A stretch of 43,468 bases of DNA, from NCBI GenBank assembly GCA_023389575.1, contig JAEWEG010000031.1, positions 1 through 43,468 of the forward strand, read 5' to 3'. Below are positions 24,689-32,548 of this stretch, one piece after another (position 1 is the stretch's first letter; each line of letters starts with the position of its first letter). This DNA is from Chloroflexota bacterium. GTDB lineage: Bacteria; Chloroflexota; Chloroflexia; Thermomicrobiales; UBA6265. The notes beneath the pieces are model-generated. The model saw only the letters and a program-made list of their open reading frames with translations, searched no databases and was not told the DNA's origin. The position numbers and the translations under genes are program-made.

Positions 24689-25714
24689 ATGCATCAATCG
24701 CACCGATCACCCGTCAACCGCCGGTCAGTTCTCAAGGGCACGCTTGGGGCCTCGTTACTCACCGCTGGGCTGTCCCAGACCGCGCTGGCCAGGCAAGAGG
24801 CGTCGCCCCAGGTTTCCGAGGAGAGCAGGACCGTCGCGGCGGCAAACGGGGATGTGACGATCACCGGAACGCCACAACGCGTGGTGGTGATGGAATACGA
24901 ACTCACGGAGAATCTCGTCGCGCTGGGCGTCGAGCCGGTTGGCGTGTGCGAACCTGAATCGGTCAACAACTGGGTGCCGCTCCCGGAGCCGCTTGCTGAT
25001 AGCATCGTCGACGTGGGCACACGGGATGAGCCGGACATCGAGGCCATCATTGGGCTCGAACCTGACCTGATTCTCGCGGCGAGCCCACGCCAGGATGCGA
25101 TGCTGGCAAATCTGGAGTCCATCGCCCCAACCGTACAACTGGAAACCTATTCGCCAATGTCCGCCCCGGAGGGCTTGACGCCGATCGAGCACTTCAAGCA
25201 CATTCTCACGCAGGTCGCGGTGGCTACCAACCGCCAGGCCGAGGCCGAAACCGCCATCGCGGAGTTCGATGCGTTGCTCGAGGCTGGAACCGCCGCGGTG
25301 GCCCAGACCGAGTTCGCTGGCCGCCCGTTCGTCTACGCGGGTGTCAGCGAGTTCACCTCCGTCAATCTCTTCAACGAGCACTCCCGCATCGCCCACACCA
25401 TTGGACAACTTGGGTTGATTAACCAGGCGGGCGAGAACTCGGAGACCCCGGGACTTCACTACCAGACGCTGTCAATCGAGGAGCTGGGAACGCTTCCGGA
25501 AGATACGCTCTTCTTCGTGGCCCTGTCGCCGCAGATTACCGAAGAGGCGACGGAACTGTTCGAAGGCGAGCTATGGCAGGGAATGCCATGGGTCCAGGCG
25601 GGTGGATTCATCAACCTCGGCGAGCCCAATGTCTGGACCGCCGGAAGTGCGATCACGCTGTCGAACCTGATCGAGCGGGTTACGGAATCGCTGGGAGCGC
25701 CTCTGGATTCATAG
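24689..25714 (+). CDS. ABC transporter substrate-binding protein, iron-siderophore type, Tat signal
   Basis: Protein of 341 residues of the FecB/BtuF-like helical-backbone binding proteins (Peripla_BP_2). The N-terminal NRRSVLKGTLGASLLTAG with SQTALARQEAS is a twin-arginine signal. The mature part has PQRVVVMEYELTENLVALGV, GTRDEPDIEAIIGLEPDLIL and a late WQGMPWVQAGGFINLG, the usual order of siderophore/ferric-citrate binders. ATG 24689 follows GAGAAGGA at 8 nt. No permease or ATPase gene is adjacent, so it is an orphan that must use a transporter encoded elsewhere. A palindrome upstream may be its operator and a perfect hairpin lies downstream. Confidence 0.88.
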   Translation: MHQSHRSPVNRRSVLKGTLGASLLTAGLSQTALARQEASPQVSEESRTVAAANGDVTITGTPQRVVVMEYELTENLVALGVEPVGVCEPESVNNWVPLPEPLADSIVDVGTRDEPDIEAIIGLEPDLILAASPRQDAMLANLESIAPTVQLETYSPMSAPEGLTPIEHFKHILTQVAVATNRQAEAETAIAEFDALLEAGTAAVAQTEFAGRPFVYAGVSEFTSVNLFNEHSRIAHTIGQLGLINQAGENSETPGLHYQTLSIEELGTLPEDTLFFVALSPQITEEATELFEGELWQGMPWVQAGGFINLGEPNVWTAGSAITLSNLIERVTESLGAPLDS

Positions 25715-25737
25715 CGCGAGACAGGTTATTGACGAAC

Positions 25738-25771
25738 GCGCGGCGGGCTGGACCAATCCAGCCCGCCGCGC
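25738..25771. terminator. Perfect hairpin after binding-protein gene
   Basis: GCGCGGCGGGCTGGA (25738-25752) pairs exactly with 25757-25771, a 15-bp stem with a 4-nt CCAA loop, between convergent genes. No clear U-tract is present on either side. Confidence 0.65.
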
Positions 25772-25784
25772 TCGCTTGTGACTG

Positions 25785-26210
25785 CTATGCCTTCGCCTCG
25801 GTGTTGATCATCCACTGCACGCCGAACTGGTCCTTCAGCGTGCCAAAGTAGTCGCCCCAGAACTCCTCGGTCATCGCTGAATAGACCTCGCCGCCCTCGG
25901 ACAGCGCCGCGTGCAGCCTGTCCGCCTCGGCCCGGGTGTCTGGATGCAGCGAGATGAACACGTTGTTGCCGAACTCGACTGTCTCCGGGGAATCGCTTCC
26001 CATCAGCATGTGGTCGCCGGTGATCATCAGGGCGATGTTCATGATCTTGCCCGCCCAGTCACCGGTCGTGTCCGGCTGCCCCTCCATCGGTGGGGCGTCG
26101 CTCATCCGGATCGGGTCGGTCATGAACTCCCCGCCAAACACCTGCCTGTAATAGGTAAAGGCCTGCTCGCAGTTTCCGCCGAACATCAGGTAGGTGCTCG
26201 TCTGAGCCAT
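25785..26210 (-). CDS. PhnB-like VOC protein, copy 2
   Basis: Protein of 141 residues, paralogue of the one at 19628: STYLMFGGNCEQAFTYYRQV, FGGEF, then GDHMLMGSD, ISLHPDTRAEADRLHAALSE and FWGDYFGTLKDQFGVQWMIN. It belongs to the VOC fold, PhnB branch, with unproven activity. ATG 26210 follows GGAGG at about 6 nt; the frame is open to 26288 without resemblance. It converges on the binding protein gene over a shared hairpin. The two copies flank the peptidase/binding-protein block on the same strand, but many unrelated genes lie between, so they need not be one unit. Confidence 0.88.
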   Translation of the reverse strand: MAQTSTYLMFGGNCEQAFTYYRQVFGGEFMTDPIRMSDAPPMEGQPDTTGDWAGKIMNIALMITGDHMLMGSDSPETVEFGNNVFISLHPDTRAEADRLHAALSEGGEVYSAMTEEFWGDYFGTLKDQFGVQWMINTEAKA

Positions 26211-26330
26211 GTGATTCCTCCGTGGGGTTCCCGCCTGCCTCCGTTCACTCCAGCCTCGTGCCGGGCGCGTCAGGCGTGAAACCATCATGCCCCGGCGCGC
26301 CCGCGGTGGCTTCTCCCCAGTTGCGATGCC

Positions 26331-26912
26331 CTACCGGGCGGCGGTGTTCGCCCACTTCGCGACGTTGACTGGCGTCCAGTCAGCCATCTGGTCGAGCAGC
26401 AGGGCGGGGTTTTCCTGCTCCAGCAGCAGCGACCGGTGTTCGGGGCGGAGGAATCCCTGGTCCATCACGAAGTCGAAGAACGTGGTGAGTTGCGAGAAGA
26501 ACCCGAGGGTGTTGAGCAGCCCGATCGGCTTCTGGTGGATGCCGAGCTGCGCCCAGGTCAGGATTTCGCAAAGTTCGTCGAACGTGCCGAACCCGCCCGG
26601 CAGCGCGATGAAGGCGTCGGCGGCGTCGGCCATCGCCGCCTTGCGCTCGTGCATGGTCTTGGTCACCACCAGTTCGGTCAGGCTGCCGTGGCCCACTTCC
26701 TTCAACATCAGCGACTCCGGGATGATCCCCAGCACCTCGCCCCCGGCTCGCAGGGCGGCGTCCGCCGCCACGCCCATCAGCCCCACCTTTCCGCCGCCGT
26801 ACACCATGCGCAGGCCGCGCTCGGCGAGCAGTTCGCCGATCCGGGCCGCGTCGTCGCGATATGCGTCTTGCGCGCCGATGCTCGAGCCGCAGAAGATACA
26901 GACTGATTTCAC
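26331..26912 (-). CDS. LOG-family phosphoribohydrolase
   Basis: Protein of about 193 residues of the LOG family (TIGR00730), which cleaves nucleoside 5'-monophosphates (cytokinin ribotides in plants, AMP and others in bacteria) to free base and ribose phosphate. Motifs: VCIFCGSSIGAQDAY at the N-terminus, MVYGGGKVGLMG, MHERKAAM and the signature ALPGGFGTFDELCEILTW. The start is taken as GTG 26912, with TGGAGCG about 8 nt upstream, placing KSVCIFCGSS at residue 2. The frame continues to 27014 without resemblance. It is divergent from the small unknown gene at 27056. Confidence 0.9.
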   Translation of the reverse strand: MKSVCIFCGSSIGAQDAYRDDAARIGELLAERGLRMVYGGGKVGLMGVAADAALRAGGEVLGIIPESLMLKEVGHGSLTELVVTKTMHERKAAMADAADAFIALPGGFGTFDELCEILTWAQLGIHQKPIGLLNTLGFFSQLTTFFDFVMDQGFLRPEHRSLLLEQENPALLLDQMADWTPVNVAKWANTAAR

Positions 26913-27055
26913 GTTCGTCGCTCCAGGCGTCAGGATGGTCGGCCTCGTTCGCCATCCCCGGGTATCCTCCCTGTATTGTGGTGTGGGGGGAGGCCTGTCG
27001 CCAACCCGGAGCATCGCAAGACTTTATTAAATGCAGACACCCCCGGAGGCGCTCC

Positions 27056-27433
27056 ATGCCCGCACATGCCACGTCCCCCGAAAGCCTCGCCGCCATCTAC
27101 CGGCGTCTTCGCCCCATCCTCGAACCGCATATCCCGAACATGCAGGTCATCCAGGACAACGAGCGAGGTCTTTACCTGAACGCCCACACCCGGATGAGGA
27201 ACGGCCAGCCACTCTTCTTCGCGGCGGTGATGATCACCCCGCCGGAGGTGTCGTTCTACGTCTTCGCCGTTGAGTTGTATCCGGACCTGCTCGATGCGTT
27301 CCCGGTGCTGGCCGACCGGCTGCAGGGCACACATTGCTTCACCTTCGACGACCTGAGCGACGAACAACTCGCCGCGATGGAATCGCTCGTCGCCGCCAGT
27401 CATGCGCGACTCAAGGCCGAGGGCGATCTCTGA
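27056..27433 (+). CDS. Conserved hypothetical protein with QGxxCFxF motif
   Basis: Protein of 125 residues, cytoplasmic, no known function. It resembles a widespread small family in which a beta-rich middle (LFFAAVMITPPEVSFYVFAV) is followed by LADRLQGTHCFTFDDLSDEQ and a C-terminal helix; the usual form of the block is Leu-x-x-Arg-x-Gln-Gly-Lys-x-Cys-Phe-x-Phe. I do not recall an experimental function for it. ATG 27056 follows GGAGG at 6-7 nt. It is divergent from the LOG gene and 81 nt upstream of the hydrolase/LuxR fusion on the same strand. Confidence 0.7.
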   Translation: MPAHATSPESLAAIYRRLRPILEPHIPNMQVIQDNERGLYLNAHTRMRNGQPLFFAAVMITPPEVSFYVFAVELYPDLLDAFPVLADRLQGTHCFTFDDLSDEQLAAMESLVAASHARLKAEGDL

Positions 27434-27514
27434 GAAAGGCAACACCGGGGCAACGGGCGCGATCGCTATAATGCGGGAAATGATGGAACGGCGCTTCCCG
27501 ACCGGAGCGGCACC

Positions 27515-29062
27515 ATGCGATCTGTCGAGTCACGTTACGCGAGGAATGGGGCCACATCGATCGCCTACCGCGTTCACGGTCAGGGCTCGCTCGATCTCGT
27601 GCTGGTGCCTGGCTTCATCTCCAACCTCGATGTGCAGGCCGAGGATCCCGGCCATGGTCATCTGGTCCGGCGCCTCCAGACCTTTAGCCGCCTGATCCTG
27701 TTCGACAAGAGAGGCACCGGTCTCAGCGACCGGGTCGATCCCGCCAACCTTCCCACGCTAGACCAGCGCGTCGAGGACATCCGCGCGGTGATGGATGCCA
27801 CCGGCAGCACGCGGGCCGCCCTGCTCGGGACCTCGGATGGAGCGGCCCTGGCGATTCGGTTCGCCGCGATCCATCCGGAGCGCGTTCGATCGATGGTGCT
27901 GCATGGAGGGTACGCCCGCTTCGCCGGACAAGTGATGGAGCCCCGCCGGATACCGGCCTGGATCGATTTGATCGAGCGCGAGTGGGGAACCGGCGCTTCC
28001 CTCGAACGACTCGCCCCGGCTCGCTCTGGGGATCGACAGGCGGTCGAGTGGTGGGCCCGGTTCGAACGGCTCTCGGCCAGTCCAACGGTGGCGGCTGCCC
28101 TGGCGCGGATGACCTCCACCATCGATGTGCGGGACGATCTCGCCGGGATCGCCGTGCCGGTCCTGGTCCTCCGTCGCCAGGACGATCCAGCCGTAAGGGA
28201 AGTGGCGGCCCTCGAGCTGGCGAACCAGATTCCCAACGAGCGCCTCGTTCAGATTCCCGGAAGGGAGCATCCCATCTGGATGGGCGACGTGGATCGGCTC
28301 GCTGACGAAATCGCCGAGTTCCTGACCGGCGAACGCCCGGTGGCCACCTCTCGCCGGGAACTCGCCGCGCTGCTGGTCGCCGCCTTACCGGTGGACCAGG
28401 CTGCGCCGCATGGCCGTGTCCATGACGAGGGGCTGGAGCGTTTCCGGGTCTCGGCGGCGCCAATCGTGAGACAGTACGGAGGCCGTCTGGACTGGCCGAA
28501 CCCGGAACGCATGGTGGCCTGGTTCACCAGCGCCAGCCGGGCCACCGGCGCCGCCACCCGCCTGCGCGTGCTGGCCGACGCATATGGGATCACGGTGTCA
28601 CAGGGCATCCACGTCGGTGAAATCGAGGTCGATGCTGGCGCGCCAGGCGGCGCAGTACGGGACATCGCCGAGCGAATCGCGGCCGCCGCCCGCCCCGGCG
28701 ACATCTTCCTCTCGCGGACCGCGAGCGAACTGGTGATGGGCACTGGCAGCCGGTTCACCCCGCTTGCGCCACTGGATATCGAGGGCTTGTCCACGCCACT
28801 GCCAGTGGTGATCCTCGCTTCCGAGCAACACCTCGAACCTGCCGTCCGCCGGAAATCGCGGGCCGATCTTCACCACCTGAGCCAGCGCGAGCGGGAGGTG
28901 CTCCTGCTCATCGCCGATGGCCTGAGCAACCCGATGATCGCGATCGAGCTTGGCCTCAGCGAGCACACCGTCAAACGTCACGTCGCCAATATCCTCCTCA
29001 AGCTGGACCTGCCGACCAGGAGCGCCGCCGCCGCGCTGATCGCGCGCCAGCCAGCTACCTGA
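27515..29062 (+). CDS. Alpha/beta-hydrolase / degenerate cyclase / LuxR fusion protein
   Basis: Protein of 515 residues with three parts. Residues 1 to about 275 are an alpha/beta-hydrolase (SLDLVLVPGFISNLDVQAED, FDKRGTGLSD) with Ser107 in LLGTSDGAALA and a candidate catalytic His252 in PGREHPIWMG. Residues about 285-435 resemble a class III adenylate cyclase domain (ATGAATRLRVLA, SQGIHVGEIEVD, VRDIAERIAAAARPGDIFLS) but lack the usual FTDI start and metal-binding Asp pair, so cyclase activity is unlikely. Residues about 445-512 are a LuxR HTH (LSQREREVLLLIADGLSN, LGLSEHTVKRHVANI, LKLDL). Hydrolase-cyclase fusions are known; replacing the catalytic outlet with a LuxR domain makes this look like a one-component, ligand-sensing transcription factor. 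ATG 27515 has GGAG upstream. Confidence 0.88.
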   Translation: MRSVESRYARNGATSIAYRVHGQGSLDLVLVPGFISNLDVQAEDPGHGHLVRRLQTFSRLILFDKRGTGLSDRVDPANLPTLDQRVEDIRAVMDATGSTRAALLGTSDGAALAIRFAAIHPERVRSMVLHGGYARFAGQVMEPRRIPAWIDLIEREWGTGASLERLAPARSGDRQAVEWWARFERLSASPTVAAALARMTSTIDVRDDLAGIAVPVLVLRRQDDPAVREVAALELANQIPNERLVQIPGREHPIWMGDVDRLADEIAEFLTGERPVATSRRELAALLVAALPVDQAAPHGRVHDEGLERFRVSAAPIVRQYGGRLDWPNPERMVAWFTSASRATGAATRLRVLADAYGITVSQGIHVGEIEVDAGAPGGAVRDIAERIAAAARPGDIFLSRTASELVMGTGSRFTPLAPLDIEGLSTPLPVVILASEQHLEPAVRRKSRADLHHLSQREREVLLLIADGLSNPMIAIELGLSEHTVKRHVANILLKLDLPTRSAAAALIARQPAT

Positions 29063-29070
29063 TTGGCCGA

Positions 29071-29086
29071 TGGCTCCTTGGAGCCA
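29071..29086 (+). terminator. Short hairpin after the fusion gene
   Basis: TGGCTCC-TT-GGAGCCA lies 8 nt after the stop of the hydrolase/LuxR gene. It is a small stem followed by GTTCCTTCG; a weak terminator at best. Confidence 0.3.
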
Positions 29087-29242
29087 GTTCCTTCGTGGCG
29101 CTTTCGATGGAAGCAGGCGAGTTCGTCCGGGACTAGAGTGGCTGCTATCGACATCGATCCCCGCCACATCGGAGACGTAGATGTCCGGGTCCCTGAACCA
29201 GCCGGGTCTGAGCCCGGCACGAGCCAGCTCTGGAGGAACATC

Positions 29243-29605
29243 ATGGCCATCACACCCGTCAAGGTCACCGGTGAGACCATCCGTGACGCCATCGAGCACC
29301 GCGATGGCCGAACCCTCGGCGATCTCTATGCCGAGAACGCCGTCACCCGGGTCGTCGATCGCAACAACCCACCCGGAAAACCCCGTGAAATCAAGGGGCG
29401 GAACGCCATCTCGGCCTTCTGGGACGATATCTGCGGCCGGACGATGGTGCACAGGGTGGACCTGACCATCGCGGAAGGCAACCACCTCGCCTTCACCCAG
29501 GAATGCACCTATCCCGATGGCGCGAAGGTGCTCTGCATGTCCGTGCTCGAGCTTGAGGGCGGCCAGATCGTCGACCAGACGATCGTCCAGGCCTGGGACG
29601 AGTGA
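29243..29605 (+). CDS. SnoaL-like / NTF2-fold protein
   Basis: Protein of 120 residues. The order IRDAIEHRDGRTLGDLYAEN, then VTRVVDRNNPP, GRNAISAFWDDICG and a C-terminal MSVLELEGGQIVDQTIVQAW fits the SnoaL-like branch of the NTF2 fold. Such proteins are small cone-shaped binders or isomerase-like enzymes; function is not readable. ATG 29243 follows GGAGGAA, the best SD in the area; upstream frame 29063-29242 has no resemblance. The next gene is 107 nt downstream on the same strand. Confidence 0.8.
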   Translation: MAITPVKVTGETIRDAIEHRDGRTLGDLYAENAVTRVVDRNNPPGKPREIKGRNAISAFWDDICGRTMVHRVDLTIAEGNHLAFTQECTYPDGAKVLCMSVLELEGGQIVDQTIVQAWDE

Positions 29606-29712
29606 TCGCTGGAGTTCATCACGGACGGCTGAGGCGACCGGGCCTGCCGGCGTTCGTCCGGCCACCAGGTCCGCGTTCAACTTCACATTCGAAGCACGCG
29701 TGAGGAAGGCAC

Positions 29713-30312
29713 ATGACTGGCAACTTCTATCACCAGGGTCATCGCGAGTTGCAGGATCAGTTCGAAAGCCGTCGCATCGCCGACCGGCTGGAATCCTTCT
29801 CCCGCCTCGCCTTTGACGACGGCGATCGGGCCCTCATCGAGGGCTCGATCTTCTTCTTCCTCGCCACCGCCGACCAGGACGGTCAGCCCGACTGCTCGTT
29901 CAAGGGTGGGCCGCCGGGATTCGTCCGGCTGACAGGTCCGTCCGAACTGGCGTTTCCCGACTATGACGGGAACGGCATGTTCCGCAGTCTCGGCAACATG
30001 GCGGTGAACCCGAAGGTGGCGCTGCTGTTCATCGCCATGGGTGGCGCGCCGCATCGTCTGCGCGTGCTCGGCAACGCCAGTGTCCGGCGCGACGATCCGC
30101 TCATTCAGGAGACGGTTGGGGCCCAGATGATGGTTCGGGTCTCGGTGAAGAGGATCTTCCCCAACTGCCCACGCTACATTCCGACCATGCGGGTGATGGC
30201 GCCGTCGAGGTTCACGCCCGCCGCCGGCTGTGAGCCGGTCGAGCCGGAGTGGAAGAGCATGGAGGTCTTCGAGGACGTGATCCATCCGCGCCAGCCAACC
30301 TGGAAGGGGTAG
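29713..30312 (+). CDS. Pyridoxamine 5'-phosphate oxidase-family protein
   Basis: Protein of 199 residues of the PNPOx-like FMN-binding split-barrel fold: IEGSIFFFLATADQDGQPDC, SFKGGPPGFVRLTGPSELAF, FRSLGNMAVNPKVALLFIAM, and HRLRVLGNASV. This is the subgroup related to YciG/MSMEG split-barrel reductases rather than true pyridoxamine oxidase. The ligand may be FMN or F420. The C-terminal FPNCPRYIPTMRV carries a Cys as in several relatives. ATG 29713 follows GAGGAAGG. Hairpin downstream. Confidence 0.85.
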   Translation: MTGNFYHQGHRELQDQFESRRIADRLESFSRLAFDDGDRALIEGSIFFFLATADQDGQPDCSFKGGPPGFVRLTGPSELAFPDYDGNGMFRSLGNMAVNPKVALLFIAMGGAPHRLRVLGNASVRRDDPLIQETVGAQMMVRVSVKRIFPNCPRYIPTMRVMAPSRFTPAAGCEPVEPEWKSMEVFEDVIHPRQPTWKG

Positions 30313-30329
30313 AACGCCTCGCTCCAAAC

Positions 30330-30367
30330 GTGACGAGCGGTCCCGCGCTCCGCGGACCGCTCGTCAC
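30330..30367. terminator. Perfect hairpin between convergent genes
   Basis: GTGACGAGCGGTCC (30330-30343) pairs exactly with 30354-30367, a 14-bp stem with a 10-nt inner loop that can partly pair itself. It fills the gap between the convergent split-barrel and SRPBCC genes and has no U-tract. Confidence 0.65.
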
Positions 30368-30370
30368 GGA

Positions 30371-30814
30371 TCAGATCTCGGGATGCTCGCGGGCGTAGCG
30401 ATCCAGCAGGGCCAACTCCTCCGCGTACATCGGCTGCATCATGCGGGGCGCCATCAGGCGCTCGACCAGCCCCTGGAGGCCCTTCGGTGTCCAGGCCGAC
30501 TCCATGCGCACCTGGCAGCCGGTACCGGCCGGCGTCACCGTGAAGGTGGTGGCGAGGTCGGTGTCGAGATCGTCCTCCACCAGGACCCTGCCTGGTTCGG
30601 GCTCCAGGATGCGCTGGTGGAACGAGGTGGTTCGGCCAGCCATCTTGATCGAGAACCGGATCACGGTCCCGGCGCCAACCCCGCCTTCCTCGACCTCGAT
30701 GCGCGTAAACGCCGGTGGCAGGATGTGGGGATGGTGATTGACGTAATCGGCGATGATGCGATAGACGCGATCGGCCGGCGCGGCGATCTCACGTTCGGCG
30801 GAAATCCGGATCAT
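30371..30814 (-). CDS. SRPBCC-fold (START/Bet v1-like) protein
   Basis: Protein of 147 residues beginning MIRISAEREIAAPADRVYRI with a YVNHHPHILPPAF loop, then GVGAGTVIRFSIKMAGRTTS and a C-terminal helix ending LLDRYAREHPEI. This is the polyketide-cyclase/COQ10-like SRPBCC fold, a hydrophobic-ligand cavity protein. The ligand is unknown. ATG 30814 follows GGGAGA. The cupin gene stop lies 10 nt upstream, so the two are co-transcribed in the order cupin then SRPBCC. Confidence 0.85.
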   Translation of the reverse strand: MIRISAEREIAAPADRVYRIIADYVNHHPHILPPAFTRIEVEEGGVGAGTVIRFSIKMAGRTTSFHQRILEPEPGRVLVEDDLDTDLATTFTVTPAGTGCQVRMESAWTPKGLQGLVERLMAPRMMQPMYAEELALLDRYAREHPEI

Positions 30815-30824
30815 GCGGGTCTCC

Positions 30825-31379
30825 CTACTGGTTCCAGAGCCTCACCAACGGGCCCTCGCTTCCATAGACAGGATCGGTTCGCGGCAGTGGCACCTCGGCC
30901 ATGCTCTCGTCCACGCGCGGGTGGTCGTCCGGACCGCCCGTGTTGACGTCCCAGATCTGGCCGGGAGGGTAGGCGCCAACCACGACATAGTCCGGCGAGG
31001 AATCCACGTTGCGATGGGCAACCCCGGCCGGGAGCACCACCACGTCGCCCGCGATCAATTCGAGCAGCGGTCCTTCGTCTCCCCCCAGCTCGACGGTCAC
31101 GGTCCCTCGCGCGATACCGAGCACCTCGTGCGCGGTGGCGTGGTAGTGGTGGTAGCCGAAAATCCCGTTGCGCCAGGCGCCATCCCAGCCGTGTTCGAGG
31201 AACAGTCGTTCGAGCGTGGCTTCCGGATCGCCGCCCTCGAACATCACCACGTCGCGGTACAGGATGACCGGGAGGGCGGGATTGTTCGGGAAGATCCCGT
31301 CCGATTCGAGCAGGAAGGTCTCGAACCCGTCATCCTCGGCGTCATGCTGGTGGTGCAGTGGAGAGTCGATCACTGACAT
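30825..31379 (-). CDS. YjlB-like cupin protein
   Basis: Protein of about 184 residues resembling the Bacillus YjlB cupins: FLLESDGIFPNNPALPVILY, then WRNGIFGYHHYHATAHEVLG, IARGTVTVELGG and GDVVVLPAGVAHRNVDSS. The HHYH...HE cluster and the later AHRN histidine give a metal-binding cupin site. Family function is unknown. I start at ATG 31379 (MSVIDSP), with ACGGGA upstream; ATG 31433 is in frame but adds 18 residues unlike the family. It is the first gene of the cupin/SRPBCC pair and lies 101 bp downstream of the BKACE gene on the same strand. Confidence 0.85.
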   Translation of the reverse strand: MSVIDSPLHHQHDAEDDGFETFLLESDGIFPNNPALPVILYRDVVMFEGGDPEATLERLFLEHGWDGAWRNGIFGYHHYHATAHEVLGIARGTVTVELGGDEGPLLELIAGDVVVLPAGVAHRNVDSSPDYVVVGAYPPGQIWDVNTGGPDDHPRVDESMAEVPLPRTDPVYGSEGPLVRLWNQ

Positions 31380-31480
31380 GGGGTCCCGTTCTTCCACGAG
31401 GTCGCGCGTTTGGGTGACAGATGTCCATTCCATCCCATCGGGTGTACGGACGTCAACCCCGCCGTGGCGTGCTGGTACCG

Positions 31481-32416
31481 CTAGAAGCCGACGTTTTGCG
31501 GGCCCTTCAGCGCCAGCATCTCTCGCGCGTCGTCCGGCGTGGCGATGTCGAGCGAGAGTTCGGTCAGGATCCGGCGGATCTTGGCCACCTGGTCGGCGTT
31601 CGATTCGGCCAGCTGGCCCTTGGCCAGGTAGATGTTGTCCTCCAGCCCCACGCGGACGTTGCCGCCCATGATCGCGCCCATCGTCACCAGGTTGAACTGG
31701 TTGCGGCCCGCGCCCAGGATCGACCAGACGTAATCGTCGCCAAACAGCCGGTCGGCCGTGCGCTTCATGTGGAGCAGGTCATCCGGGTTTGGCCCGATGC
31801 CGCCCAGGATGCCGAAGATGGTTTGCACGAAGATGGGTGGCTTCACCAATCCGCGGTCGAGGAAGTGGGCGAGGGTATAGAGGTGTCCCACGTCGTAGCA
31901 TTCATGCTCGAACCGGGTGCCGTTGCCCTCGCCAAGCTCACGCAGGATGTATTCGATGTCGGCGAAGGTGTTGCGGAAGATGTTCTGGCGCGAGTGCTCC
32001 AGGTAGACGGGTTCCCATTCGTGCTGGAACTCCTTGACCCGGTTGGCGATGGGGTAGAGGCCGAAGTTCATGGAGCCCATGTTCAGCGAGCACATCTCCG
32101 GCGCGAGTTCCCTTGGCGCCTTCAGCCGCTCCTCGATCGGCTTGGTCGGATCGCCCCCGGTGGTGATGTTGATCACCGCGTCGGTGCGGTCGCGAATCTG
32201 CCCCAGGAACTGGCGGAAGGTCTCCGTCCGGCCGTCGGGCGAGCCGTCTTCCGGGTTGCGGGCATGGAGATGGACGATGGCCGCCCCGGCCTCGGCCGCG
32301 CCAATCGCTGATTCCGCGATCTGGTCCGGCGTGATGGGGAGGTGAGGCGTCTGCGAGGGGACGTGGATCGCGCCGGTGACGGCGCAGGTGATGATGACTT
32401 TCCGTGTTCCGGCCAT
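31481..32416 (-). CDS. BKACE-family beta-keto acid cleavage enzyme (DUF849)
   Basis: Protein of 311 residues of the DUF849/BKACE family, Zn-dependent TIM barrels that cleave beta-keto acids with acetyl-CoA, the best known being 3-keto-5-aminohexanoate cleavage enzyme. Zn ligands His49 and His51 appear in AIVHLHARNPEDG; other blocks are INITTGGD, CSLNMGSMNFGL and VWSILGAGRNQFNL. This is a full-length member. The substrate is not readable since the family is diverse. ATG 32416 has GGAG about 8 nt upstream. It is divergent from the GIY-YIG-like gene and may share regulation with the cupin and SRPBCC genes downstream. Confidence 0.92.
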   Translation of the reverse strand: MAGTRKVIITCAVTGAIHVPSQTPHLPITPDQIAESAIGAAEAGAAIVHLHARNPEDGSPDGRTETFRQFLGQIRDRTDAVINITTGGDPTKPIEERLKAPRELAPEMCSLNMGSMNFGLYPIANRVKEFQHEWEPVYLEHSRQNIFRNTFADIEYILRELGEGNGTRFEHECYDVGHLYTLAHFLDRGLVKPPIFVQTIFGILGGIGPNPDDLLHMKRTADRLFGDDYVWSILGAGRNQFNLVTMGAIMGGNVRVGLEDNIYLAKGQLAESNADQVAKIRRILTELSLDIATPDDAREMLALKGPQNVGF

Positions 32417-32548
32417 GGATGAACTCCGGTCCTGATTCGATCGTGGTCGATGCCGTTATCCTACCCGAAGGTTCGCGCAAGCGGGCCATCGGCGGCCCTT
32501 CAATCCATCGCCCTCGACCGCCACGCATCCACGCCAGGGAGTAGCCCC

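Noticed and set aside
13069..29124. Identical 16-mer GGAAGCAGGCGAGTTC at 13069 and 29109, both noncoding
   Set aside because: One exact 16-base match in a 43-kb G+C-rich window is near chance expectation and the flanks do not match.
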